Source: CAYUMU01 sp964445985 (GTDB lineage Bacteria > Planctomycetota > Planctomycetia > Pirellulales > S012-138). Taken from it: 64,000 nucleotides of DNA. A program made the position numbers and the translations under genes. Numbering within the stretch: position 1 is the first letter of the stretch; each line of letters starts with the position of its first letter. Below the pieces are notes generated by a model. The model searched no databases. It was not told where the DNA came from and saw only the letters and a list, made by a program, of their open reading frames with translations. Where the stretch lies: the NCBI GenBank assembly GCA_964445985.1, contig CAYUMU010000019.1, forward strand, positions 15,522 to 79,521. Direction: 5' to 3'. Shown here one piece after another: positions 1-10,541 of the stretch.

Positions 1-254
1 CGCTGCCCGGGCCGCGGCTCAAGCCAGGCGAGCACTTCGCTCATCAATACAGGCACATGGCAGGGCTGAGTCACAGGCGGGCAAGGCGAGGTGGCAAGGG
101 AAAGACAGAGAATGAAGGCAGCGCAAAGCGGTAGTCTACCAGTTTTCAGCCAGGGCCGGGATGACCCCGTTGGCAGTCTGCGAGCCGTGCGCGCCCCACC
201 CCAATCATATCAGCAATCAGTTGTTTTTCGTCGTTTTCAAGCTATGATTGGGGC

Positions 255-868
255 ATGAAGCGACTCCAGGAATTCATGGATTCTCAGGTTGCCCGAGGCC
301 GGGCGTACTTCACCAAAGAACGTGCGTTGGTTGAGTTGGGGCTTCGGCCCATCAGGCTGCGATGGTTTTTCAGGTGGTTGCCCCGCGGCAACTTCCCGGA
401 ATCGAAATTGGACGCCAGCGGGTGGCGTTTGTGTACCAGGCTTCGGGGGCGTTCGTAAAATCGAACCGGCCGGAGTGGCTTTCGCAATTGAGAACCGATG
501 CCGGGTTCGCGAAGGTCGCCGGCATCGAATTGACATTGCTCGACATCTGCCGGTATTACCACCGAGCAGCAGGTATTGGCGGAGCGGCGCAGGTAATTCA
601 GGACCTGGGCAACCAGGCCCAGCCCAGCATATTGGCGAAGGCCGCGGCAGCGTATGAGAATACGGCCGTGCGACGGCTGGGCTTTTTGCTGGAGCGGTTT
701 GGGCATATTCGTCAGGCCCACGCCCTCCGGCCCTTTGTCCAACAGGCCAAGTCTTACAAGGCGCTCGATCCAGCGGCGCAACCCCTTGCTGCCGCACTGT
801 ACGAAGGGGAGGAAAAGAGTCAGGATTGGAAACTCTTGATTAACGTGCCCATCGAGATCGATCTTTGA
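255..868 (+). pseudogene. Broken AbiEi-type antitoxin/transcriptional regulator (type IV TA)
   Basis: In the type IV AbiE system, AbiEi is the DNA-binding antitoxin that represses the operon and counters the AbiEii nucleotidyltransferase. The first about 30 codons (from ATG 255) give a winged-helix-like N-terminus (MKRLQEFMDSQVARGRAYF, then a TKERA/ELGL segment). Shortly afterwards the reading frame changes, and a second frame from about position 344 carries the typical middle and C-terminal part (AHQAAMVFQVV, LLDICRYY, KSYKALDP). Some 60-70 residues expected between the two halves are missing, and the halves are out of frame, so this is an internal deletion plus frameshift. The stop overlaps the TTG start of the downstream partner, as in intact abiE operons. 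Family assignment rests on motif recall; the broken state is seen directly. Confidence 0.7.
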
Positions 869-1365
869 TACCGATTGCCTACCTGCGGGATTGGTCCGCC
901 CATGTTCCCTGGCCAGATCTGCGGCAGGTGGAGCAGGATTTGATCATCAGTCGTGCACTGTGCGATCTATTTGCCTGCGAGCCATTACAGGGCAAGATTG
1001 CATTTCGCGGCGGCACGGCCATCCACAAACTGCTGTTCCAACGGCCGCTGATTCAGCTTGGCCTGGAGGGCGATCGGGTTATGGCTTGCTTCCACCACTA
1101 TTTGGGCCTTGAAGATCGTCAACTCAGCCGAGCTCATGCCGAAGAGCGCATGCTGAAGAAATTGAACCAGAGCCTCATCGAAGACATTGCGCCCCTGCTT
1201 CCCGCTGGCGCGAGCTTTACCGAATCTGATGCGATTGTGGCTTTTGGTCGAGTCTGGAAGGAACGGATCACTCGAATTCCAGGCGAGCCGTGGAAATCTT
1301 CACGAGCGGTTATCGAGGCGATTCGCAACGAGAGGATTCCCGATTTGCTTCGGGATCACCCATGA
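865..1365 (+). pseudogene. Internally deleted AbiEii-type nucleotidyltransferase toxin
   Basis: AbiEii toxins are nucleotidyltransferases of about 300 residues. This frame starts at TTG 865, overlapping the abiEi stop, and gives a good family N-terminus (WSAHVPWPDLRQVEQDLII, then LQGKIAFRGGTAIHKL). It then jumps directly to family-like C-terminal sequence (DRVMACFHHYLGLEDRQLSR, ending in LLRDHP). Only 166 residues remain. The part that should follow RGGTAIHKL, including the YSEDIDLV-type catalytic acidic motif and the central domain, is absent, while the frame stays open. The product should therefore be catalytically dead. Both genes of the pair lost their cores, so the locus is a relic. Identification is from remembered family motifs. 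Confidence 0.65.
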
Positions 1366-1397
1366 AGGGTGCTTGCACTCGCGAGAGCCTGGCCACC

Positions 1398-1471
1398 GAA
1401 GCAGGCTGCTGCCGGCCTCCCTCGGGCGGGTTACGCCGTATGGACTGACCCGGCCGGCAGCAGTTTGCTTC
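1398..1471. repeat. 20-bp imperfect inverted repeat (large stem-loop)
   Basis: Positions 1398-1417 (GAAGCAGGCTGCTGCCGGCC) pair with 1452-1471. Twelve inner base pairs are perfect (CTGCTGCCGGCC / GGCCGGCAGCAG), then come two mismatches and six more pairs, around a 34-base loop. It lies just after the abiE relic. It could be a transcription stop, a structured RNA, or a footprint of a mobile element. Confidence 0.6.
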
Positions 1472-1486
1472 GTAGCTCAAGAAAAA

Positions 1487-1532
1487 CGACCGTGGTCACT
1501 GCCCCAGCCCAGCGAACTGGTGACCACGGTCG
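1487..1532. terminator. 13-bp perfect inverted repeat, terminator-like
   Basis: CGACCGTGGTCAC (1487-1499) is followed 20 bases later by its exact reverse complement (1520-1532), and then by AATTTT. The T-run is short, so a Rho-independent terminator is only a suggestion. With the preceding hairpin it gives two large stem-loops within about 135 bases. Confidence 0.45.
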
Positions 1533-2055
1533 AATTTTGGCAGGCGTGCGAAGGCAAGCATCGCATGCACGAAGCTTGCCCTGCAGCCCCGAACCTTCCT
1601 GCAATGCGATGAATCCCGCGATCGTCGCATTCAGGATGCCCCAAAGTCCGAAGCTGCTCGCGAACCAGGCCCCACCGTTCGTCGGAAGTTATCGAGCGGG
1701 AAGTGGGAGGCCTGATTGCCTCCCACTAATAAGGTTATGGGCAAATGCCTAGTCCAACCCGACAGGCCGAACCGACGCGGGCCGCGAATTCTGGGAAGCC
1801 AGCCCGATAAAAACCAGCAAGCATTTGACTGACAAGGACTTGCGACACGAGCGCCATTTCCAAAAAAGAATTGCGACCCGCCGGAATTTGCGAGCAACCG
1901 AGCAACTTCCCCGTCAGGGTTCGTGTCGAAAGGGGACACCCCTCGTCGGCTGCGAACCTGCTCGTTACGCTAGGTGTGTTGGGCTCGCCCCGCTTTCGCG
2001 GCGTGCCGTTCTACCTTGCCTGCCCCGCGTCCTTCTTGCCAACTGGATTTTCGCC

Positions 2056-3270
<1,215 letters not shown>

Positions 3271-3583
3271 GCAAGCAGGCCGCTCGGGGCGGTCGAAGAA
3301 TAGCTGCCCGCAACGGAGTTCGTGTCCCAGCCGATGTTGATGGCAGAATCATATCCGCTTCAAGGCGAGCAATGCGGCGGGTAATTCGTTAGTGCTTTTG
3401 TTGCCTGCATTACGGCGCCGAGCCCGCGTGCGGATAGAAGGCCGGATGTTTCATTGGCAACTGGCGGGTGTGCCGCGCATAATCACGCCAATGCGGGGAA
3501 GTGCTTGCACCGGGGGGCACCGCAAGCTCGAAAGCTCCATCCGCGCGCTCGTCCAGCAACACACATTTTCGTTCAGGCGAAAC

Positions 3584-4183
3584 ATGGGCCATGCTCTTGG
3601 CGAAGAAACGGGGTCCACGTCGCGCAGCCTGTTGGCTCGCGTTCGCCAACAAGATGGCGATGCGTGGCAGCGTTTCGCCGCCCTCTACTCGCCGCTCGTT
3701 TATGGCTGGGCTCGTAAGCTAGGGCTGCAACCGAGCGATGCCGCCGATGTGGTGCAAGACGTGTTTCGCACCGTCCTCCTCAAGATAGGCGACTTTCAAA
3801 AAGATGGGCAGGCCTCGCGGTTTCGCGGCTGGCTGTGGGCGATTGCTCGCAATTGCGTGCGATTGCACTACCGGCAAGCGGCCGCCAAACCGGGCGCGGC
3901 GGGCGGACAACAGGCGGCCGAGGCGCTGGAGCGAATCGCCGCCGCCGTGGAGAGCGACTCCGACCCCAGCGGCGAGTCGGCGCGGCAAGCGCTGTTGCAA
4001 CGTGCCTTGAAGCTGGTGCAAGCCGAATTTGCTGACCTCACCTGGCAAGCCTTTTGGCAAGTGGCCATGGAATCGCGTCCGGCCGCCGAAGTGGCCGCCG
4101 ACTTGAAGCTAACCGTGCAGGCCGTTCGGCAGGCCAAGTACCGGGTGCTGTGCCGGTTGCGGGAAGAACTGCACGGATTTTAG
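3584..4183 (+). CDS. ECF-type RNA polymerase sigma factor
   Basis: This is a 199-residue sigma-70 family protein with only regions 2 and 4. Region 2 spans about residues 25-85 (FAALYSPLVYGWARKL, DVVQDVFRTV, FRGWLWAIARN). Region 4 spans about 145-195 and includes a helix-turn-helix (AAEVAADLKLTVQAVRQAKY). ECF sigma factors redirect RNA polymerase to stress or envelope regulons. The gene lies 137 bases upstream of a giant Ser/Thr kinase on the same strand, an arrangement frequent in planctomycetes, where such kinases and ECF factors are thought to work together; that link is an inference here. ATG 3584 was chosen because homology begins just after it, although an open frame extends to 3392. The 313 bases between argG and this gene hold nothing else I can support. 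Confidence 0.88.
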   Translation: MGHALGEETGSTSRSLLARVRQQDGDAWQRFAALYSPLVYGWARKLGLQPSDAADVVQDVFRTVLLKIGDFQKDGQASRFRGWLWAIARNCVRLHYRQAAAKPGAAGGQQAAEALERIAAAVESDSDPSGESARQALLQRALKLVQAEFADLTWQAFWQVAMESRPAAEVAADLKLTVQAVRQAKYRVLCRLREELHGF

Positions 4184-4320
4184 CGAGTCAGGCTCCCATC
4201 CGCGGGCCATTTCCAAAAATCGTGTTATGGCCGCGCATCCTTCTTTATAGAGATGGGGAGGGGTGCAACATTCACGGGGCGCGGCGGTGTTCATTGTCCG
4301 GGGCTGGCAGGTAAAATCCA

Positions 4321-7300
4321 ATGATTACCCATGATTCGGCAGAGCAACTGGCGGCCAGAATTGCCGAGTTGGAAGAGCAATTGGAACAGGGGCAGAGCGT
4401 GGAAGCGGCTTCGGAACTGGCGCGGCTCAAGGCCGAGCTCGACCGTTTGCTGAGTGAGCTCAAGAAGCCACTCGTGGCCGATGCGTTCGAGAGCGAGTCG
4501 AACTGCGGGCGGGTAACCGACCTGGTCAAGCAGATTGGTCGCGATACCTGCTCGGCCGTCGGCGAACCCACCTTGCCAAGCGGTCTCGCGGGCGCGGCAA
4601 AGATCGCCGAGTCTGGGGAGAAGTCGCGGCAAGGGAAAGGCGGCAACTCGTCGGGCCAAGTCGCGCCACCGAAAAAAGTCGTCCGGCTGGGCGCGTACGA
4701 ACTGATTTCCAAGCTGGGCCAGGGCGGCATGGGCGCCGTTTACAAGGCGCGGCACGTGCGGCTCGACAAGATCGTGGCCATCAAGGTGCTGCCGCCCAAG
4801 CGCGTGCAAGACAAGGCCACCGTGGCCCGCTTCGAACGCGAAATGCGGGCGGTAGGCAAGCTCGATCATGAAAACATCGTGCGCGCCATGGATGCCGGCG
4901 AAGTGGACGGCAGGCATTTTCTGGTGATGGAGTATGTGAGCGGCATCGATCTTTCCAAACTGGTCAAGAAGCTTGGCCCGCTGCCGATTGCCGACGCTTG
5001 CGAATTGATTCGCCAGGCTGCCGTGGGGCTCGATGAAGCCCATGCGCACGGCATGGTGCATCGCGACATCAAACCATCCAACATCATGCTTTGCCAGGCC
5101 GGAGGGCGGAAGCAGCCGCCGGTTGTCAAAATTCTCGACATGGGCCTGGCCCTGTTGAGCGATGCCCACACCGCCGACGTGGGCTTGACCAGCACCGGCC
5201 AATTGATGGGCACGCTCGATTACATGGCGCCCGAGCAGGGCGGCGACAGCAAGAACGTGGACATTCGAGCCGACCTGTATGCCTTGGGCGCGTCGTTGTA
5301 TCGCCTGCTCACCGGCGAAGTCATCTTTCATGGCGACCGATACCAAACGCCGGTGCAAAAGATGATGGCCCTGGCCACGGAAGACGCGCCGGCCATTCAG
5401 TCGCGGCGGGCTGACGTGCCCGAGGGCCTGGCGAATATCATCGGGCGGTTGCTGGAGAAGAATCCGGCGGCCCGCTTTGCCACGCCGGAAGAAGTGATCG
5501 CGGCGCTCACGCCGTATGGCGAGGGCGCCAATTTAGGACAAATGCTGGTGGACGTGGGTTTGCAGCCAGCCGGCTTGGACGACGCCAAGACGGGCACGGT
5601 GCCCAACGCATCCGCGGCGAGCGTGCATGCCTCGGATCTGGCGCCCCGACCGCTCTCGGGTTTGCAGGCCCAGGGCGCTAGCGGAGCCGATGCCGTTCCC
5701 TCATTCGTTGGGCCGCCTCCGGCTTGGGCACAGGGCGTGGGCGGAAAGTCGGTTCGCCGCCAGCGGCGGTTTCCAACAGCCATTGCCGTGGGACTGGGCG
5801 TGGCAGCGGCGGCAGTGATTGCGGCCGTGGCGTGGACGCTCTTGATTCAAACGCCCGAAGGCACGCTCCGGGTGGAAATCAACGATCCCCAGGTGGAAGT
5901 GCGCGTGGCCGGCAACGACGTGGTGTTGAAGAAAGCGGGCCGGGAGACCATTCAGTTGACGCCGGGCGAGCACGTGCTGGTGGTCCAACGGGGCGACTTC
6001 CGTTTCGAAACCACCAAGCTGGCGCTTAAAGAGGGCGGAACCGAAACGGTGAAGGTCGATTGGCTGCCGGGCCAGGTGCAAGTCGTTCACCAGGGTCGGA
6101 TCATTGGCCAGAAAAGCCTCGAGGGATCAACGCCGGTCGTGGGCGCGAACCCACCTCCCATCGTCCGCGATTGGCAAGAGGACGACATGGCGCTTGCGTT
6201 TGACGGGCACTCATCGCTGGTGCAGTTGTCTGGCGTGGAGGTTGATCTGGCGAGGCCGATCACGTGGGAAGCCTGGGTGTTCCCCCAGGCGGAGCAGGGC
6301 GAGGGGGCAGTGTTCGGGTGCGACGCCTTTCCCCTGCGGCAAACGCCCCAAGGCTGGTCGCTGGCCGTGATGACTTCGCCGCGGGTTTCCCAAGCGAAGG
6401 GCAAATGGGAAGCCGTGCCCGATCCGCCGGCGGTCGAGGTGGACAAGTGGCAACACCTGGCCGGCGTGTGGAATCCCGAGAAGAACGAAATGCTGCTGTT
6501 CGTGAACGGCAAGCTCTCGCGGCGGCGCACCGTGGCGAAGGCCGAATCCGATGGTCCCAGCCCCGTGTTCTTGGGAGGGCATCCGCTGTTCGTGGGTCGA
6601 ATTTCGCGGGTCCGAATCTCATCGAACGCGAGATATGACCACGACTTTACGCCGAGCAAGTCGCTTGCGGGCGACAGCGAAACGTTGGCGATGTACCGGT
6701 TTGAGGAAGGTTCGGGCGAGGTGCTGAAGGACACTTCAGGCCGCGGCCACGACGGTAAGATCCTCAACGCCAACTGGGTGAAGGTCAATGCACCCTTGCC
6801 GCGGCCCGCCGATCCTCCTCAGGAAATCGACCTGCTACTCGCCGTGGATACCGCCGCGCTTCGCTACAGCAATTTTGTGTGGCGGCGGGAGGGCGCGAAG
6901 ATCGTGGGGGAGGGGACTTCTCCCAAGTCGGTTAGCGATTGGAGAGGCTTTCGCTTTCCGACCAACCTCGCGGGGGATTACGACGTCGAAATCGATTTCC
7001 AGCAGCGGGGGTTCTACCCGCTGCAAATCGACTTGCCGCTGGGCGATCGCGCCATTCGCCTGTCGCTTTCACCGGGTGGCAGCAGTCTGATGAAGATCGA
7101 CGGCAAAGATGACAACCAACTTGATGCTCCGTTTCGGCAGCGCGACACCCGGCTCAAGTCGGGCGTGATTCAACAACTGCGAGCGCAGGTGCGGCATAGC
7201 GGAGACAACGTGAAAGTCGATGCCACCCTGGACGGCCAGCCGGTGGGAAGCTTCGATGGCTTGCGAAGCCGCATCTCGCTGCCGCATTGGATTCAGCCTG

Positions 7301-8373
7301 ACAAAACCCGCATTACTGGCGCGGGCTTGTGCGATGTATCGAAGGCTTCGATGACGATTGAGCGGGCGTTGTATCGACCGCTGGCGTCCGCTGCTGAAAA
7401 CACATTGTCCGTGCCAACCAAGCCAGCGCCCTTCAAGACCGAAGGCGGCGTGCCGCATTACCATGAGCTTTGGCAAATCAAGTCCGAGAAGCCCTCGCCT
7501 CACTCGCTCGCCGTATTTCCCGATGGAAAGCGTCTGTTGGTGGGCTCGCTCTCCCAACATTTTCACTACATCCACGATTTCCGCAGCGGTAAAGTTTTGG
7601 GTAGCCTGTCGGGAATCACCTGCGCGCAGCAAGGCACCATTAGCCCCGACGGCACAAAGATCTATGGCTCCGCCGGGAATCCTCGCCCCGGCGTGGCCCA
7701 TGTGGCCAAGGAATACGACAGCACCACCGGTAAGTTTCTTCGCGAGGTTGCCGAGTTGGGGGGCGCCATCGCCATCTCAAACGACGGCCGGTTGCTGGCC
7801 GGCGAGGGGAACGACCATAACGTCGTCGTCGCGGAGATCGCAACCTCCCAAGTGCAGCACACGCTCCAGGGAATGACCGAGCCATTGGTCTACTTGGAAT
7901 TCTCCCCCGATGCCCAGCGCCTGATCACCGTCAGCGATAAAAGCGTAATGCGCATGTGGGATTTGGCGAGCGGCAAAGAGCTTTGGAAACTGGATAAGAC
8001 GCAACTAACCCAAGGGCCGGGCTACAACCCGATGGCCACCTGGCTTCCCAACGGCAAAAGCATGCTCACCTGCGGCGGCGACAGCATGGTGCGACAATGG
8101 AATGCAGAGACCGGAGAAAGCGAAGGTGCTTTCTCCGTGAAAACCCCTTACGTGCGATCGTTCGCAATATCGCATGATGGAAATAAACTCATCGTTAGCA
8201 GTCAGTTCAACGGCCTGATCAAGTTGTGGGACTTGACCACCCAAAAAGAAATTGCCCGCTATGTAGGGCATACCGAGGTCGCAAAGAGCGCACAGTTTTC
8301 GCCCGACGAAAAGATGATCGTTTCTTGTGGATTCAGCGATGGCACCATTCGTATTTGGCCGGTGCCGGATTGA
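4321..8373 (+). CDS. Membrane Ser/Thr protein kinase with LamG-like and WD40 domains
   Basis: A 1350-residue Hanks-type kinase. Residues 1-45 look like a coiled coil (repeated E/L/A). The kinase domain runs from about 126 to 400: glycine loop GQGGMG (133-138), VAIK lysine K155, catalytic loop HRDIKPSN (D249), DMG in place of DFG (D273) and MAPE (302-305). One transmembrane helix lies near 485-508 (AIAVGLGVAAAAVIAAVAW). The C-terminal, probably extracytoplasmic, part starts with PEGTLRVEI, continues with a LamG/concanavalin-like jelly roll (about 620-815), a second beta-sandwich (about 835-1040), and WD40-like repeats to the end (LRLWD-type repeats such as VMRMWDL and LIKLWDL). It pairs with the upstream ECF sigma factor. 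All catalytic residues are present, so the kinase is probably active. The ligand of the outer domains is unknown. Confidence 0.93.
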   Translation: MITHDSAEQLAARIAELEEQLEQGQSVEAASELARLKAELDRLLSELKKPLVADAFESESNCGRVTDLVKQIGRDTCSAVGEPTLPSGLAGAAKIAESGEKSRQGKGGNSSGQVAPPKKVVRLGAYELISKLGQGGMGAVYKARHVRLDKIVAIKVLPPKRVQDKATVARFEREMRAVGKLDHENIVRAMDAGEVDGRHFLVMEYVSGIDLSKLVKKLGPLPIADACELIRQAAVGLDEAHAHGMVHRDIKPSNIMLCQAGGRKQPPVVKILDMGLALLSDAHTADVGLTSTGQLMGTLDYMAPEQGGDSKNVDIRADLYALGASLYRLLTGEVIFHGDRYQTPVQKMMALATEDAPAIQSRRADVPEGLANIIGRLLEKNPAARFATPEEVIAALTPYGEGANLGQMLVDVGLQPAGLDDAKTGTVPNASAASVHASDLAPRPLSGLQAQGASGADAVPSFVGPPPAWAQGVGGKSVRRQRRFPTAIAVGLGVAAAAVIAAVAWTLLIQTPEGTLRVEINDPQVEVRVAGNDVVLKKAGRETIQLTPGEHVLVVQRGDFRFETTKLALKEGGTETVKVDWLPGQVQVVHQGRIIGQKSLEGSTPVVGANPPPIVRDWQEDDMALAFDGHSSLVQLSGVEVDLARPITWEAWVFPQAEQGEGAVFGCDAFPLRQTPQGWSLAVMTSPRVSQAKGKWEAVPDPPAVEVDKWQHLAGVWNPEKNEMLLFVNGKLSRRRTVAKAESDGPSPVFLGGHPLFVGRISRVRISSNARYDHDFTPSKSLAGDSETLAMYRFEEGSGEVLKDTSGRGHDGKILNANWVKVNAPLPRPADPPQEIDLLLAVDTAALRYSNFVWRREGAKIVGEGTSPKSVSDWRGFRFPTNLAGDYDVEIDFQQRGFYPLQIDLPLGDRAIRLSLSPGGSSLMKIDGKDDNQLDAPFRQRDTRLKSGVIQQLRAQVRHSGDNVKVDATLDGQPVGSFDGLRSRISLPHWIQPDKTRITGAGLCDVSKASMTIERALYRPLASAAENTLSVPTKPAPFKTEGGVPHYHELWQIKSEKPSPHSLAVFPDGKRLLVGSLSQHFHYIHDFRSGKVLGSLSGITCAQQGTISPDGTKIYGSAGNPRPGVAHVAKEYDSTTGKFLREVAELGGAIAISNDGRLLAGEGNDHNVVVAEIATSQVQHTLQGMTEPLVYLEFSPDAQRLITVSDKSVMRMWDLASGKELWKLDKTQLTQGPGYNPMATWLPNGKSMLTCGGDSMVRQWNAETGESEGAFSVKTPYVRSFAISHDGNKLIVSSQFNGLIKLWDLTTQKEIARYVGHTEVAKSAQFSPDEKMIVSCGFSDGTIRIWPVPD

Positions 8374-8416
8374 AACGATCCACCGCGGCTGAGAGCCTAT
8401 CCGAGAATGCTGTTCC

Positions 8417-8451
8417 CCCTCGCCCCAACCCTCTCCCGCGAGGGGCGAGGG
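8417..8451. repeat. 10-bp perfect hairpin between convergent genes
   Basis: CCCTCGCCCC (8417-8426) pairs exactly with GGGGCGAGGG (8442-8451). It sits between the stop codons of the kinase gene and the convergent FG-GAP gene. It could act as a bidirectional stop or be a dispersed extragenic palindrome of the CCCTCTCCC type found in many high-GC genomes. There is no T-tract. Confidence 0.5.
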
Positions 8452-8546
8452 AGTCATTGGATAGTTTCTTGCTCGTTAACATCTTTGCAAGCTGCAGAGA
8501 ACTTTAATGCCTCAGCGTCCGTTTGCGGTTTACCCGCGTTAAGCTC

Positions 8547-10541
8547 TTACTTCGACGAGCTTGCCGGTCGTTTTTGCGGCAGGTGGTAAAAAAAGCCGTC
8601 TTCCGTGCCCAGCAGCAGCTCCAGTTGGCCGTCGCCGTTGAGGTCGATCAAGGTGGGGCAGGTGGTATGTCCGGCCAGATTTTGCGACGCCACCGGGCCT
8701 TGGTTCTCGAACTTCCAGTCGTCGCCCTGGCCAATGTTGCGCCAGAAATCGGCATTCTTGCCGTTGATCAATAGATCGAGTCGGCCGTCGTTGTCCCAGT
8801 CCACCAGAGCCAACTTGCGGCGGCCGCTCTTGCCGGCGGTTAGTTCGTTGAGCCGGAGCGGTTGGCCGGCGGCGTCTTTGAAGATTCGCCGCGGCGGCTG
8901 GAGCATGGGTCCGGCCGTTTGCGGATCGTTGCGTTGGTACAAGGCCAGGTAGCCTTCGTGGTCGAGCATGATCAAGTCCGGGCGGCCGTCGCCATCGAAG
9001 TCGTGCAGCAGGGGGCTCGTGCGCCACTGCGTGACGAGGGCATTGCCCCGCGGGTTCCACCAGTTCCACGCTGGCTTGGACGGCGGCTGACCGGCAGGCC
9101 AGGCCACGGTAACCGGCGCGGCCGCCGCCAGTTTGGGCTCTCCGCGCGTGCCGATATTGCGATACCAGAGAACTTCACCCCAGATGGAGTTGATCACAAT
9201 GTCGGGCAGGCCGTCGCCGTTGAAGTCGCCGGCCGCGGGCACGGTGTAACCCCACTTGGCTTCGGCCGGACCTTGAATCGATCCATTCTCGCCAGCCTGA
9301 ATGCGGATGCGCTGGCCGCCGGCCGCGAGCATGGAGGGCAAGCCCCAGCGGGTTGGATTTCCGCCAAGGTTTTCAATAAAGTGCAGGTAGCCAGCGGAGT
9401 CGCCGGAGATGAGATCGGCATCGCCGTCGCCATCCCAATCGACGGCGCTGGGCGTGTTGAGAATGCCCACCTTCACCTGGTCGGCCTGTTGTTGGAAGAA
9501 TACCGGCAGCTCGAACCGCGGCACGGCGGCCTGTTGATCGAAGCCGGTGCATTCCAGGAATGCCACGCGGCCGTCTTCCTGGCCCACGATCAGGTCGGCA
9601 TCGCCGTCGGCGTCCCAGTCGCAGGCGGTTGCCCGCAGCATTTGCAGGTCCATGCGAATGGTTTGACCTTGATGCTTGAGCTTCTTTCCCGCGGCGTATC
9701 GGGGTTCGGCACGCGTGCCAACATTTTGGAAGAACGTGAAGTCGTCGAGAAAGCTGCCGCAGAGCAGATCGAGGTCGCCGTCGCCATCCCAATCGGCGAA
9801 GTTGGGCGAAGGGCAACCGAAGACGTCGACCAGGCCGCCTTCGCACTCTAGTTGGCGCGGCTGCGCGTACTTGGGTTCGTTGTCGGTCCCCAGGTTCTTG
9901 ATGAAGTACACATAGCCGTGGATGGGACCATTCTTCCATTTGCCATCGGCGTTGTAGGCGTCGTCCCAGCCGTAGTCGCGCCAGTCGCTCACGCCAATCA
10001 CCAGGTCGGCCACGCCATCGGCGTCGTAGTCGAACCGCTGCCATTGATTGGCGCGGCCGACGTGAAAATTTGGTTTGAAGGGGAGCGGCGTGCCGCCGGC
10101 GAGACGCTGCTGAAGGAAGTCCGGATGCCAGCGGCCGGGCGTGCAAATCACCGGCTGGCCTTGGTGCGTGGTGGCCATCAGGTTGCCGTGCGGATCGCCG
10201 ATGCGGCGGGCCGCTTTGAAGACCGGCAGCTTGGGCTGGCTGTTGCCTGGCGCGCCAGGATTCTCGAACAGATAGAGTCCGGCAGACGCCTTGTTGGAGG
10301 TGGAAACCACCAGGTCGAGATCGCCGTCGCCGTCGTAATCGAGCGGAATAGGAATCGCCCAGAGGCCCACGGCCAAATCGGTCACCAGTTGGGCCTGGTG
10401 ATACTTGAGCGGAACAAACTCGGCCGAGTCGCTAACAAGCTTGCCGTCGTCGGCGCGCGCAGGCAATGCCGCGAAGGCGCAGAGAAGCGTGAGGGCGACC
10501 CGTTGACGAACCAGGCGCTTCAGAACGAGCAATCGCAGCAT
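8547..10541 (-). CDS. Exported FG-GAP/VCBS-repeat beta-propeller protein
   Basis: From the chosen ATG the 664-residue product starts with a signal peptide (MLRLLVLKRLVRQRVALTLL, then CAFAALPARA). It then shows about nine calcium-binding-type FG-GAP repeats with the D-x-D/N-x-D-G-x-x-D-L pattern (for example DYDGDGDLDLVV, DWDGDGDADLISG, DFNGDGLPDIVIN, DLNGDGQLELLLG). Such repeats fold into a seven-bladed propeller like that of integrin alpha chains and act outside the cytoplasm in adhesion, carbohydrate binding or as scaffolds. No catalytic domain is visible. The reading frame stays open upstream to 10793, but the signal peptide fixes the start at 10541. It is convergent with the kinase gene, and no partner is obvious. 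Confidence 0.85.
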   Translation of the reverse strand: MLRLLVLKRLVRQRVALTLLCAFAALPARADDGKLVSDSAEFVPLKYHQAQLVTDLAVGLWAIPIPLDYDGDGDLDLVVSTSNKASAGLYLFENPGAPGNSQPKLPVFKAARRIGDPHGNLMATTHQGQPVICTPGRWHPDFLQQRLAGGTPLPFKPNFHVGRANQWQRFDYDADGVADLVIGVSDWRDYGWDDAYNADGKWKNGPIHGYVYFIKNLGTDNEPKYAQPRQLECEGGLVDVFGCPSPNFADWDGDGDLDLLCGSFLDDFTFFQNVGTRAEPRYAAGKKLKHQGQTIRMDLQMLRATACDWDADGDADLIVGQEDGRVAFLECTGFDQQAAVPRFELPVFFQQQADQVKVGILNTPSAVDWDGDGDADLISGDSAGYLHFIENLGGNPTRWGLPSMLAAGGQRIRIQAGENGSIQGPAEAKWGYTVPAAGDFNGDGLPDIVINSIWGEVLWYRNIGTRGEPKLAAAAPVTVAWPAGQPPSKPAWNWWNPRGNALVTQWRTSPLLHDFDGDGRPDLIMLDHEGYLALYQRNDPQTAGPMLQPPRRIFKDAAGQPLRLNELTAGKSGRRKLALVDWDNDGRLDLLINGKNADFWRNIGQGDDWKFENQGPVASQNLAGHTTCPTLIDLNGDGQLELLLGTEDGFFYHLPQKRPASSSK

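Larger units (their letters stand above)
1366..2055. other. Gene-poor intergenic stretch with two hairpins
   Basis: No reading frame in this 690-base stretch looks like a real protein. It holds the two strong inverted repeats listed separately, and then unremarkable sequence leading to argG. The frame of argG stays open upstream to about 1825, but that extension has no argininosuccinate synthase character. Confidence 0.6.

Noticed and set aside
8417..8451. Hairpin as a Rho-independent terminator
   Set aside because: No T-tract follows on either strand, so it is listed only as a repeat.
8862..9851. A 329-codon plus-strand frame opposite the FG-GAP gene
   Set aside because: Shadow of Asp-rich calcium repeats on the other strand.
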